DNA of 64,000 bases from an uncultured Agathobacter sp. (GTDB taxonomy: Bacteria > Bacillota > Clostridia > Lachnospirales > Lachnospiraceae): contig CAMDYX010000002.1 of NCBI GenBank assembly GCA_945910395.1, positions 44,001 through 108,000 of the forward strand, written 5' to 3'. The position numbers and the translations under genes were made by a program. The notes beneath the pieces were generated by a model, which did not search any database, had not been told where the DNA came from, and was given only the letters and a program-made list of their open reading frames with translations. Shown here piece after piece: positions 42,819-51,167 of the stretch (positions are counted from its first letter, which is position 1; each line of letters opens with the position of its first letter).

Positions 42819-43292
42819 CTAAAATTTCCTACTCTCAAATACATTCTTTGCGAACTCGCCAAGCTGTGTATCCTGCTTCGCAGTTCCTCCGCTTATGCCA
42901 ACCGCTCCAACGATCTGTCCGTTCCTACAAAGCACTTCACCGCCACCGAAGATCACAATCTTACCTTCGTTGGTATGCTCAATTCCATATAGAGATCCTC
43001 CCGGTGCTGCCAGCTTTGCAAGCTCTTTGGTGGGCATCTGAAAGGCAACTGCAGTATAGGTTTTATTTACTGCGATATCATAGCTTCCGATGTAGGAGCC
43101 ATCCATGCAATGTACTGCAATAGGTCTTCCCGATGCATCCGATACTGCGATCACAGCTTTTACGCCTACCCGTTCTGCTTCCTTTTCCACTTTCTCAATA
43201 AGAGCCTTGGCATCCTCTAATGTTACAGCTCTTACATTTTGTACCTGCTGTACCACTTTTCTTACAATAGCTTCTAACTCGTTTTGATTCAT
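42819..43292 (-). CDS. GlcG/PduO C-terminal-type heme-binding domain protein
   Basis: A 157-residue protein of the GlcG/HbpS family (the C-terminal domain of PduO, DUF336). It has the VIAVSDASGRPIAVHCMDG segment, a VNKTYTAVAFQMPTKEL helix and the ending GGGEVLCRNGQIVGAVGISGGT. The N-terminal 1-20 (NQNELEAIVRKVVQQV) resembles the encapsulation helices of its neighbours, so it is probably cargo. There is no adenosyltransferase domain, which fits a B12-independent pathway. Function: possibly heme or cofactor binding; unproven. Confidence 0.88.
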   Translation of the reverse strand: MNQNELEAIVRKVVQQVQNVRAVTLEDAKALIEKVEKEAERVGVKAVIAVSDASGRPIAVHCMDGSYIGSYDIAVNKTYTAVAFQMPTKELAKLAAPGGSLYGIEHTNEGKIVIFGGGEVLCRNGQIVGAVGISGGTAKQDTQLGEFAKNVFESRKF

Positions 43293-43294
43293 AC

Positions 43295-44143
43295 TTATTT
43301 CATCTCTGCGATGACCTTCTTAACAATCTCTGCAATTGCGGCTTCGTCAATATTGGAAGAGGTCTCTGTCTTCTCCGGTTTTCCCACAAAATCATACTGA
43401 TATCCTGGGAACTGCTTGTAGTCTTCTGCGCAGCTTCCGCAGTTGTGGCAGTTCTTTCCGCCCATGTTCTGGCAGACAGATGCCGGATGCTTTCCCGGCA
43501 TACCGAATTTCCGGCGGATCGCATACAGTTTTTCAATGTTTTTCTCGTCAAATTCCTTTGGTCCTCCAAGCATCTTTGACTTGTAAAGGAGCTCTGCATA
43601 GAACTCTAAGCTTTCCATCTTCATGTATGCAGCATTTAAGTCGGTACTCCAGGTAAGTGCTCCGTGGTTCTCAAGAAGAACTGCATCAAAATACGGAAGG
43701 TACTTCTCAAGGTTGTCCGGAATCTCCATGGTAGAAGGTGTACCATACTCAGCAATCGGAACGCATCCAAGTGCGATGACTGCCTCCGGCATGATTGGCT
43801 GGGTAAGTGGAATACCTGCGATTGCAAAAGCGGTGCCATACATTGGATGAGCATGTACCACAGAGCCTACATCCGGTCTCTTCTGATATACCCTCATGTG
43901 CATCTTAATTTCTGAAGATGGCTTAAAGCCTTTATTTGCCTGAAGAACATTTCCGTTCTCATCCACCTTACAGATATACTCCGGTGTCATGAATCCTTTA
44001 GATACACCTGTTGGTGTGCAAAGAAACTCATGGTCATTGAGCTTTACGGAAATATTTCCGTCATTTGCTGCAACCATGTTACGGTTGTAGATTCTTCTAC
44101 CGATATCACAGATTTGTTTTTTGATTTCCATTTCGTTTACCAT
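43295..44143 (-). CDS. Encapsulated class II aldolase (fuculose/rhamnulose phosphate type) with Cys-rich tail
   Basis: A 282-residue class II aldolase (FucA-like). It should split fuculose- or rhamnulose-1-phosphate to DHAP and L-lactaldehyde. Zn ligands: His98 and His100 in VVHAHPMYG and His160 in LLENHGAL. After the ~215-residue core comes a four-cysteine cluster (Cys224, 232, 235, 238; spacing C-x7-C-x2-C-x2-C), a linker, and a C-terminal encapsulation helix (IDEAAIAEIVKKVIAEMK). The aldolase thus appears to be inside the compartment, releasing lactaldehyde there. ATG 44143 follows AGGAGG. It is a second aldolase next to rhaD at 53096. Confidence 0.92.
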   Translation of the reverse strand: MVNEMEIKKQICDIGRRIYNRNMVAANDGNISVKLNDHEFLCTPTGVSKGFMTPEYICKVDENGNVLQANKGFKPSSEIKMHMRVYQKRPDVGSVVHAHPMYGTAFAIAGIPLTQPIMPEAVIALGCVPIAEYGTPSTMEIPDNLEKYLPYFDAVLLENHGALTWSTDLNAAYMKMESLEFYAELLYKSKMLGGPKEFDEKNIEKLYAIRRKFGMPGKHPASVCQNMGGKNCHNCGSCAEDYKQFPGYQYDFVGKPEKTETSSNIDEAAIAEIVKKVIAEMK

Positions 44144-44178
44144 AGAAACGATTCCTCCTTAAAAATAAATATATTCGT

Positions 44179-44634
44179 TTATATAAGCTTCCTTTTGGTC
44201 TTATCCTCATCCAAGCTTAAATACTCTAAGATTTCCTTAACTCCCACTCCTCTTGTGGAATCCACATGAAAAATTCGTTTGCATCCCGCGGTTTTTAACC
44301 ACCGGTCTGCCAATTCCACGTTGGCGTTGGGAAGATCAATCTTCGTCACAATTCCGATGCATTCGCGATTTGCCTGACTGGTGCAGTTTGGTGGAAAAAG
44401 GGAGTAGGGTTCCGTGGCGGAGCAAAGGATTCCCACCACATCTGCCTCATAGGTGTACAATGCTAAGGCTTTTGCCAGTCTATGGCTTTGAGCATATTCT
44501 CCGGGCGTATCGATGACGCTTTCGTAATGCTTCACATCCTGTGTTTTGTAATAATGGATTTCTTCTCCTCTTAAGGCTTGTGTCAGGGTGGTTTTCCCCG
44601 CCATGCTCCTTCCCATCAAAATCAGCTTCCTCAT
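44179..44634 (-). CDS. pduV: PduV/EutP family small GTPase-like protein
   Basis: A 151-residue P-loop protein of the EutP/PduV family. It has the G1 loop GRSMAGKTTLT, DTPGEY as the G3 region and VTKIDL as G4. Members associate with microcompartments; PduV has been linked to compartment movement in enteric bacteria, EutP to kinase activity. The start overlaps the PduU-like stop (ATGA at 44631). Its presence beside a ParA gene in one operon means two candidate positioning proteins. Confidence 0.9.
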   Translation of the reverse strand: MRKLILMGRSMAGKTTLTQALRGEEIHYYKTQDVKHYESVIDTPGEYAQSHRLAKALALYTYEADVVGILCSATEPYSLFPPNCTSQANRECIGIVTKIDLPNANVELADRWLKTAGCKRIFHVDSTRGVGVKEILEYLSLDEDKTKRKLI

Positions 44635-45002
44635 GTCTTTGTGATGGGGCAGACCGAGTATCCTAGCTTTTCTTTTACATAGTCCTCCATTGCTTCCATT
44701 GCCGACTGTACTTCGCTGACGGTTCCCGTCACAATGAGGGACCCGCTGAAGCGGTCCACAAATCCAAGGGTAACTCCACTGGATTTGATGGCAATGTCTG
44801 CCATGATGATGGCGGTCTCGGAGGGGACAACGGTTGTTACCCCAATTGCAGCCCGCTCATAATCAATGCGGGGATCTAGTCCCAGCTTCTCATACAGAAT
44901 CGGGTCCGGACTTGCGATGATATGTGCCAGCGTCACCTGTCGTCCCGGAACACTTTCCTGAATGATTCTCGTCATATTTTCAAAGTGATCAAGCTCTGCC
45001 AT
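44631..45002 (-). CDS. pduU: Circularly permuted shell protein (PduU/EutS family)
   Basis: A 123-residue permuted BMC-H shell protein. The opening RIIQESVPGRQVTLAHIIA forms the family's N-terminal beta-barrel strand over the pore, followed by AAIGVTTVVPSETAIIMADIAIKSS and a GSLIVTGTVSEV strand. PduU forms closed hexamers and is reported to contact PduV, encoded next. ATG 45002 (MAELDHF) follows AAAGGAG; an extension to 45038 is not family-like. Confidence 0.93.
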   Translation of the reverse strand: MAELDHFENMTRIIQESVPGRQVTLAHIIASPDPILYEKLGLDPRIDYERAAIGVTTVVPSETAIIMADIAIKSSGVTLGFVDRFSGSLIVTGTVSEVQSAMEAMEDYVKEKLGYSVCPITKT

Positions 45003-45019
45003 GTCTCTCCTTTCCAAGC

Positions 45020-45823
45020 CTAACCGCCAATCTGGCAATCCAGCTTTGATACATTTTCCACCACCTTTTTCAGCATTTCCATGTGTTCGTTCTCCGGCGG
45101 CAGAATGTCCGGCAGAGGATAGGTTCTTCCCAAGCCTTCATACTTATCCAGCCCAAGCCTGTGGTAGGCAAGCAGGTGGATTTTTTTTACTCCCGGAAGC
45201 TGGTCTGCAAACCTTGCAATTGCCGCGATTTCCTCCGGCGTATCGTTAAAGGTGGGTATGACCGGCACCCGGATGATCAGATTCGTCATGCCGCTTTCTG
45301 CAATCCTTCTGGCATTTTCCAGCATCAGCGTATTTTCTCTTCCGGTAAATTCTTTATGCTTCATGGGATTCGTATGCTTGATATCCATCAGATAGGTATC
45401 CAGGTAAGGCAGAATGCTTTCTATTACATCATAGGAAGCACAGCCCATGCTTTCCATCGCAGTATTTAGTCCTCTGCTTTTTGCCGTAGCAAGAAGCGCT
45501 CTTGCAAAATCCGGCTGGCAGAGACTCTCCCCACCGGAAAGGGTAAGTCCTCCGCCACTTCTGCGATAGTAGGGGCGATCCCGTTCTACGGTTTCCATCA
45601 CCTCTGCCACCGTCACATCCTGTCCAATGACTTTTTTCTTTCCCTCCACAATCATATTCTCTATTTTGTAGCTTTGGGATTCCGGGTTGCAGCACCATCT
45701 GCAGCGAAGGACACATCCCTTTAAAAACACGATTGTGCGAATTCCTGTTCCATCATGAATGGAATAGCGCTGGATATCAAAAATACGGCCCCTTGTCTGT
45801 AATAATTCTTCTATGACCGTCAC
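45020..45823 (-). CDS. Glycyl-radical enzyme activase (radical SAM)
   Basis: A 267-residue radical SAM activase that puts the glycyl radical on the diol dehydratase. The cluster motif is GCVLRCRWCC (Cys37, 41, 44), with IHDGTGIRTIVFLKG before it and the SAM-binding GGGLTLSGGE motif after. The ferredoxin-like double-cluster insert usual in this group between the CX3CX2C loop and the GGE motif is absent, making it short, like pyruvate formate-lyase activase. It lies 22 bp after the dehydratase gene. Confidence 0.93.
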   Translation of the reverse strand: MTVIEELLQTRGRIFDIQRYSIHDGTGIRTIVFLKGCVLRCRWCCNPESQSYKIENMIVEGKKKVIGQDVTVAEVMETVERDRPYYRRSGGGLTLSGGESLCQPDFARALLATAKSRGLNTAMESMGCASYDVIESILPYLDTYLMDIKHTNPMKHKEFTGRENTLMLENARRIAESGMTNLIIRVPVIPTFNDTPEEIAAIARFADQLPGVKKIHLLAYHRLGLDKYEGLGRTYPLPDILPPENEHMEMLKKVVENVSKLDCQIGG

Positions 45824-45845
45824 TTCCTTTCCCGATACCTTCTGT

Positions 45846-48371
45846 TTAGAAGCCCTGTTCTGTACGTCTTATGATATCGTCCTGAAGGCTCTTGGAAAGG
45901 GTGGTAAATAATGCACTGTAGCCTGCAACCCGGACCACAAGATGCTTGTAATTCTCCGGATGCTTCTGGGCATCCAAAAGCGTCTCCCGGGTTACCACAT
46001 TAAACTGCATATGACTTCCCTTCTGATCAAAATAGGTTCGAATCAGACTCACAAAATTCTCAAGTCCTGTCTCGCCGCTTAATGCAGACGGATGGAACTT
46101 CTGATTGAAAAGGGTTCCGTTGGAGGCGATGCCATGGTCTAAGGTGGCCACCGAATTTGCTGCCGCTGTGGGCCCCTTTACATCCTTTCCTGCGCTGGGT
46201 GAAACTCCATCCGCAACCGGAGTCCCTGCAAGTCTTCCATCCGGAGTGGCCCCCGTCTGTGCACCGAGGGGAACATTTGCCGAAACCGGATAAAGCCCTG
46301 CCTGGAACTGTCCTCCCCTTGGATTTTTGTAATTTAATAATGGTTTGGTGTAGGTATAAGCAGCTTCTCTGGCAAACCTGTCCACCACCTCATTGTCATT
46401 TCCGAATTTCGGAACCTGTGCGATCAGCTCTAATATCTCATCAAATCGCTTCAAATTCTCCGCCGTAACAGATTCTTTGATTACTCTTTGGGTAGCAAGA
46501 GCAACTGCCTTTTCATCTGCCGGCACGCCACTTTGTGCAAACTCCCTTGCGACCTTTCCTGCCACCTGGGATACCACCAATGCATTTGTTTCTTTTCCAA
46601 AGTTAAAAAGGAGTGCCTTTTTATATTCCTCCATGGAAATCTTTTTTTCATCAAATACCAGTGTTTTAATTGCAAACAGCGAATCCGCAACATTGGCGAT
46701 TCCAAATCCCTGTGGACCGGTGAAATTGTATACACAACCACCCTGTTCACAGGTTTTTCCTCGCTTGATACAGTCGTCTACCAGGCACGCAAGAAATGGG
46801 AGAGGAGCGCGCTCGGCGTGGGCCTGATCAATTGCATTGTCTGCATTTACTAAAAGACTGATGAAATAGTTCATCTGTTCCTGATATGCTGCAAAAAACT
46901 CATCAAAGGATCTCATATCCTCTACTTTCTTCGTCTGTGGGCCAATCTGTTCCCCTTTGTCCACGCCGCTTGAAAATACGAGTTCCAACGGTCTGCACAT
47001 ATTATAGAAAGCTGCGTCGTGCCATCCGTTTGTCTTTCCGCCCTTTTGCGGTTCCACACATCCGATGATGTTATATGTACGGGCATCCTCCAAAGAAAGT
47101 CCTCTGCTAAGGAGGGAAGGAATGATCACCTCATCATTGTAGTAAGCCGGAAGTCCGATTCCGGTTCTTGTAAGCTCTGCTGCCCGGATCAAGAGATCAT
47201 GGGGCGAGCCGTTCCACACCCGGATGGAAAGGGACGGCATCGGCAAAAATACATGGAAGGAGGCCTCGATACACATAAAGGAAAGATCGTTAGTCACATC
47301 GCATCCATTCTCGTCCACGCCTCCCACAATCAGGTTCTGAAACAGGCTGTAGCCTGCAAAGCCTTTTGCGCTTTCGGCATCTCTGCATTTATTCAAATCA
47401 TTGAGCTTTACCCAGATACAATCGATCAGCTCCTGAGCCTGCTCTCTTGTAATTCTCTTTTCCTCCATATCTGCCTTATAGTACGGATACATATACTGGT
47501 CAAACCGTCCCGGCGAAATCGAATGTCCCGATGATTCCAGCTGAAGAAGCTGCTGAATGAACCAGAAGCTCTGGCATGCCTCCCAGAATGTCTTAGCACC
47601 CTTCCCAGGAACATTTTCGCAGTTTGCGGCAATCTGCAAAAGCTCTGCCCTTCTGACTTCATCCCCGCAGGAGGCTGCCTCTTTCCTTGCCAGGTCGCTG
47701 TATCGTTTTGCGTAATCAATAACAGCCTGACAGCTGATCAGTACCGCCTCGTAAAAACGGCTCTTCGTGGGATAATCGCTATCCCCGACACCGCATTTTG
47801 CATATTCTCTGCGAACCTGGTCCATGATTCCTTCCAGACCGATTTCAAGAACCTTTTCATATTGAACAGTAAAATGTCCCACTCCATTGTAGAAGTAGTT
47901 TCCCGGAGTAAACATGTCATGCTCCATTGCCTTTAATGTCTCCGGAGCCATATAAGAAGTGGCAAGCTCACTGGTAGTTTTTCCCTTCCAGTACTTATTT
48001 GCCTCTTTGATCTCCTTCTTTGCCTGCTCCGAGATGAAGAACGGATCAGCCTCTCTGGTTGCAACGGTATCAAATTCTGCCTCCAACCATTCATAAGAGA
48101 ATTCCGGATAAGTCTGGCATCCTCTCGGCGCAATGGTCGAGCTTCCGACAATCAGTTCCCCTCTCCGGATCACAATCGGGATGTTTTTCAAAATATGTTC
48201 AAAGGCCTTCGCCTTCCGGATAATCAGCGGTTCATTCTCCGTTGCCTGAAAAGATTCCGTGATCAGAACTGCTCTTGCCGATTCAATCTCCGGCAGCTTT
48301 GCAAACAAATCTTCCACCAGCTTTGTAATTCGTTCTGTTTTTGCAATTCTTGATGTCTGATATGTACTCAT
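45846..48371 (-). CDS. B12-independent (glycyl-radical) propanediol dehydratase
   Basis: An 841-residue glycyl-radical enzyme that dehydrates 1,2-propanediol to propionaldehyde, the signature enzyme of this compartment. The active-site Cys438 and Glu440 lie in NIIGCVEPQKGG, the dehydratase form of the motif. Gly817 in VRVAGYSALF is the radical site near the C-terminus. The N-terminus starts close to the PFL domain, so no obvious encapsulation extension is present. The ATG follows CGGAGG. It is the first gene of the ~14.5-kb operon, with a strong promoter at 48446-48474 and a palindrome at 48385. Glycerol use is possible, but the aldolase and rhamnose genes favour propanediol. Confidence 0.94.
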   Translation of the reverse strand: MSTYQTSRIAKTERITKLVEDLFAKLPEIESARAVLITESFQATENEPLIIRKAKAFEHILKNIPIVIRRGELIVGSSTIAPRGCQTYPEFSYEWLEAEFDTVATREADPFFISEQAKKEIKEANKYWKGKTTSELATSYMAPETLKAMEHDMFTPGNYFYNGVGHFTVQYEKVLEIGLEGIMDQVRREYAKCGVGDSDYPTKSRFYEAVLISCQAVIDYAKRYSDLARKEAASCGDEVRRAELLQIAANCENVPGKGAKTFWEACQSFWFIQQLLQLESSGHSISPGRFDQYMYPYYKADMEEKRITREQAQELIDCIWVKLNDLNKCRDAESAKGFAGYSLFQNLIVGGVDENGCDVTNDLSFMCIEASFHVFLPMPSLSIRVWNGSPHDLLIRAAELTRTGIGLPAYYNDEVIIPSLLSRGLSLEDARTYNIIGCVEPQKGGKTNGWHDAAFYNMCRPLELVFSSGVDKGEQIGPQTKKVEDMRSFDEFFAAYQEQMNYFISLLVNADNAIDQAHAERAPLPFLACLVDDCIKRGKTCEQGGCVYNFTGPQGFGIANVADSLFAIKTLVFDEKKISMEEYKKALLFNFGKETNALVVSQVAGKVAREFAQSGVPADEKAVALATQRVIKESVTAENLKRFDEILELIAQVPKFGNDNEVVDRFAREAAYTYTKPLLNYKNPRGGQFQAGLYPVSANVPLGAQTGATPDGRLAGTPVADGVSPSAGKDVKGPTAAANSVATLDHGIASNGTLFNQKFHPSALSGETGLENFVSLIRTYFDQKGSHMQFNVVTRETLLDAQKHPENYKHLVVRVAGYSALFTTLSKSLQDDIIRRTEQGF

Positions 48372-48384
48372 CTATTCCTCCGTC

Positions 48385-48400
48385 TACGAGATTCCTCGTA
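48385..48400. promoter_or_regulatory. Palindrome in the leader of the microcompartment operon
   Basis: TACGAG-ATTC-CTCGTA is a perfect 6-bp inverted repeat between the promoter and the first ATG (48371). It has the size of a DeoR-family operator, and the operon encodes a DeoR protein, so it is the best local candidate for its binding site. It could also fold as a small RNA hairpin. Confidence 0.5.
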
Positions 48401-48445
48401 AATCAACATCTATATCTCACATAAAACAACATATTTTCCTCTTAC

Positions 48446-48474
48446 AGTATAGTGGCATTCTGTTGGATTGTCAA
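48446..48474 (-). promoter_or_regulatory. Promoter of the microcompartment operon
   Basis: Minus strand: -35 TTGACA (48474-48469), spacer of exactly 17 bp, and -10 TATACT (48451-48446). It is nearly consensus and lies about 75 bp before the dehydratase start. Confidence 0.85.
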
Positions 48475-48523
48475 TGTACCATGACGGTTTTCGTGAATTT
48501 TTGTGGTTTTTTGTTTTCTCTCC

Positions 48524-48634
48524 TTTCTCGTATGTATGAGTTCAATCTATTTTGTCCTGTTTGTGCCTGGATGCATACGAAAAAGCAAGAAATCCAGTTT
48601 TTGTATGCATCCTTTTTCAAATATACATACGAAA
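48524..48634. repeat. Four CATACGAAA-type repeats upstream of the microcompartment promoter
   Basis: Four copies of TTTCGTATG(T/C)AT-like sequence: TTTCTCGTATGTAT (48524-48537, forward), GGATGCATACGAAAAA (48569, reverse), GTTTTTGTATGCATCC (48597-48612, forward) and ATACATACGAAAT (48623-48635, reverse). The middle two form a 44-bp inverted repeat with 10-bp perfect arms, and the outer two form a larger one. They lie 50-190 bp upstream of the -35, a place for activator binding. Confidence 0.65.
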
Positions 48635-48691
48635 TCTGCTAACACAACTTTATAGTATGTACTCCCATTCATTGCTTACTTCCACAAAATA

Positions 48692-48716
48692 AAAAGAGCC
48701 GCAAAACGGCTCTTTC
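48692..48716 (-). terminator. Terminator in the gap between exporter and microcompartment genes
   Basis: AAAGAGCCG pairs with CGGCTCTTT around a 5-nt loop. On the minus strand it is followed by TTATTTTG, and the stem itself ends in T, so it can work there and partly on the plus strand. It lies ~685 bp after the exporter stop, with repeats between, and insulates the microcompartment promoter. Confidence 0.65.
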
Positions 48717-48730
48717 CCAATTTTGATAAT

Positions 48731-49164
48731 CCTTTTTCGGAATTGTGTTCCTGAGAATGAAGTTTGCTACTTGAATCAGAGCGTTTAAAAAGCGCCAGTA
48801 CTTAATGAGCAATTTATTGCGAATTTAGTGCCGCTGCGCTTTTTACAAATGAGAGGGGGTTCTGATTCATGCCTGATTGGTAAATTGTATCATTTTGCCG
48901 GTTGATTTTCTTCCTGTACCTAAAATCTATGAAAAAAGCGGCATTTTAAGCGTTTTTTATGGTCGATTGTATGTTTTCGCTGGATCACTTTTAGCCTGTA
49001 CCTAAGAAATTGCAAATATTAGGTATACCGCGAAGTCCACTCCTCAAAATAATACAATTCCCAGGAAAAATCCGCAATTTGTAGCTGTTTTTCAAGGATT
49101 TTAGGTATACGACAGTTCTAGCACCTCAAATCTTGCCAAATTCCACAATTCTGATTCAAATATG
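48731..49164 (+). repeat. Composite repeat, second copy
   Basis: The hairpin element's left arm and core (48731-48867) are followed by the nested ~290-bp block (about 48868-49149, starting CATGCCTGATTGGTAAATTG and ending CCAAATTCCACA). A short piece of the right arm (ATTCTGATTCAAATATG) follows, and there the copy stops. It has the same order and orientation as at 6785. It holds no ORF. Confidence 0.85.
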
Positions 49165-49197
49165 TCTCAAATCAACCTGAACCCCACTTTTCCAAAT

Positions 49198-49383
49198 ATC
49201 CCTTTTCGGAATTGTGTTCCTGAGAATGAATTTTGCTATTTGAATCAGAACGTTTAAAAAGCGTCGGTACTTAACGAGCAATTTATTGCGAATTTAGTAC
49301 CGCTACGCTTTTTACAAATGAGAGTGGGTTCTGATTCGAATATGCAAATTCATTCGTGAACATTTTTCCGAAAAGGGATTTTT
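49198..49383 (+). repeat. Giant-hairpin element, full-length copy
   Basis: A ~186-bp copy with outer arms ATCCCTTTTCGGAATTGTG and CATTTTTCCGAAAAGGGAT, directly downstream of the exporter gene's stop (49401). It lies in tandem with the composite copy at 48731. Confidence 0.88.
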
Positions 49384-49400
49384 AATATAGTGAAAAATGT

Positions 49401-51167
49401 TTATCGTGCAAGCTCATAATACAACCCCTTTTGAGCCATCAGCTGCTCATGGGTTCCTTCCTCCGCAATTCCCTTATTGCTGATATAAAGAATCCGGTCC
49501 GCATTTTTTATGGTAGAAAGTCTATGGGCAACCACAAATGCTGTCTTATCCCTTATGATTACTTCCAGAGCGCTTTGGATCAGGCTTTCGGTTTCCGTAT
49601 CAATTGCACTTGTGGCCTCGTCCAAAATAATAACAGAAGGATTCTTTAGCACAATTCTGGCAAAGCTAAGAAGCTGCTTCTCTCCGGAGGAAAGTCCTGC
49701 TCCTTTTTCCTCCAGCATATGCTCATATCCATCCGGAAATTTTTGAACAAATGCATCTGCATAAATTGCTTTTGCAGCCGCAATACATTCCTCATCGGTT
49801 GCATCCCGCTTTCCATACCGGATGTTTTCCAGAATCGTCCCCTTAAAAATAAAGGGTTCCTGCATCAATACTCCAACCTCTTTTCGAAGGGATTGCAGAC
49901 GGATATCCCGCACGTCATATCCGTCTATCTTCACGCTTCCGGATTTTGCATCATAAAACCGTGTGAGCATATTGATTACCGTAGTTTTCCCTGCTCCTGT
50001 AGGTCCCACAAGTGCAATGGTTTCTCCCGGACTTACATGAAGATTGAAGTGTTCCAAAACATTTTCATCATCTTCATAGGCAAAGGTCACATCCGAAAAA
50101 TCTACCTGTCCCTTCACATTTTGAAGGGTAACTGCTCCCTCCTTATCAAAAATATCTACCGGATAATCCATGGTGTCAAATACCTGCTCCAGGTTTGAGC
50201 TTACCTGTGCCAGCTCCTGAATGATCGTGGAAAGCTGGCTGATGGGGTCCTGAAAGGCCGCCATATAACTGGTAAATACAAGAATCATTCCGGCGGAGAT
50301 GGTATCATTTCCTGCCAGAATAAGGGCAAGGGATACTCCGTACAGCGCAACTGTTCCTGCATTCCAAAAGCCCATGACAATCGGAGAGTTGAGACGGCTT
50401 CTCTTTACAATACGAAACCACCAATCGGCACTATCCTCATGAATCTCCCTGTAGGTTTCCTTGTTCTTCTCAATTCGATTGTAATTCTTTACAATCCGTT
50501 CTCCCATAATGGCTTCCACCAAAAAGGCAGTACGGTTGGAGTTCTTTGCTCTTTGTTCGCTGTACATGGGTTTTAAAGTCCGACGCAGCCACATAACAAG
50601 AAGCATCATTGGAATTACGGTTGCAAAAATAATCAGGGTAAGCTGTGGGCTCATGGAAAGCATAAACACGGTTACCACAACAATTTTTACGATATAAATA
50701 ATGAACATGACCACATAGTTCGTAAAGAAATCTGCAAGATTATTGATGTATTCCGTTACACGCACCACAATTTTTCCGTCCGGTCGATTGTCAAAATATT
50801 CGAATCCCAGCCTCTGCAATTGATGGAAAATATCCCTACGAATATTCGTGATAACGGAAAAGCCCACATTACCCATGGCTCTGGTCTGAAGAAAGGTTGT
50901 TCCGATTTCAACGATCGCAAGAAGGACCATTCCAAGCCCCACCAGCAGCAGCTGTTTGTAATCCCCTTCTACTGCCACCACATCAACAATATACTGAAGC
51001 ATTCTCGGCGGCAGCAAAGAAACAACGGAGGCAATTAGCATCATAGCGATCACAAGTATCAGTATTTTTTTATATGGCAGAATATAACGCAGTGTTTTTC
51101 CAAGCTGATGGATGTCTATCTGCTTTTCAATCTTCTCATCCTCGAAAATGGTATTACGCCTGGCCAT
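49401..51167 (-). CDS. ABC exporter half-transporter (canonical ATPase site)
   Basis: A 588-residue half exporter: six membrane helices (about 20-320) and an ATPase domain (about 345-588). Motifs: GPTGAGKTTVINML (Walker A), GLSSGEKQLLSFAR (signature, deviating from LSGGQ), SVIILDEATSAIDTET (Walker B with catalytic Glu) and VAHRLSTIKN (H-loop). ATG 51167 follows GGGAGG; a GTG 9 bases earlier is less likely. The start overlaps the partner gene's stop by 14 bp. It probably forms a heterodimer with that product and exports drugs, lipids or peptides. Confidence 0.92.
   Translation of the reverse strand: MARRNTIFEDEKIEKQIDIHQLGKTLRYILPYKKILILVIAMMLIASVVSLLPPRMLQYIVDVVAVEGDYKQLLLVGLGMVLLAIVEIGTTFLQTRAMGNVGFSVITNIRRDIFHQLQRLGFEYFDNRPDGKIVVRVTEYINNLADFFTNYVVMFIIYIVKIVVVTVFMLSMSPQLTLIIFATVIPMMLLVMWLRRTLKPMYSEQRAKNSNRTAFLVEAIMGERIVKNYNRIEKNKETYREIHEDSADWWFRIVKRSRLNSPIVMGFWNAGTVALYGVSLALILAGNDTISAGMILVFTSYMAAFQDPISQLSTIIQELAQVSSNLEQVFDTMDYPVDIFDKEGAVTLQNVKGQVDFSDVTFAYEDDENVLEHFNLHVSPGETIALVGPTGAGKTTVINMLTRFYDAKSGSVKIDGYDVRDIRLQSLRKEVGVLMQEPFIFKGTILENIRYGKRDATDEECIAAAKAIYADAFVQKFPDGYEHMLEEKGAGLSSGEKQLLSFARIVLKNPSVIILDEATSAIDTETESLIQSALEVIIRDKTAFVVAHRLSTIKNADRILYISNKGIAEEGTHEQLMAQKGLYYELAR

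Noticed and set aside
42819..43292. Full PduO adenosyltransferase
   Set aside because: Only the GlcG-like domain is present; the adenosyltransferase domain is missing, and the pathway does not need B12.
48372..49400. A missed gene in the ~1-kb gap before the exporter
   Set aside because: The gap is accounted for by the promoter, operator-like repeats, a terminator, the composite repeat and a full hairpin element; no frame shows protein-like sequence.
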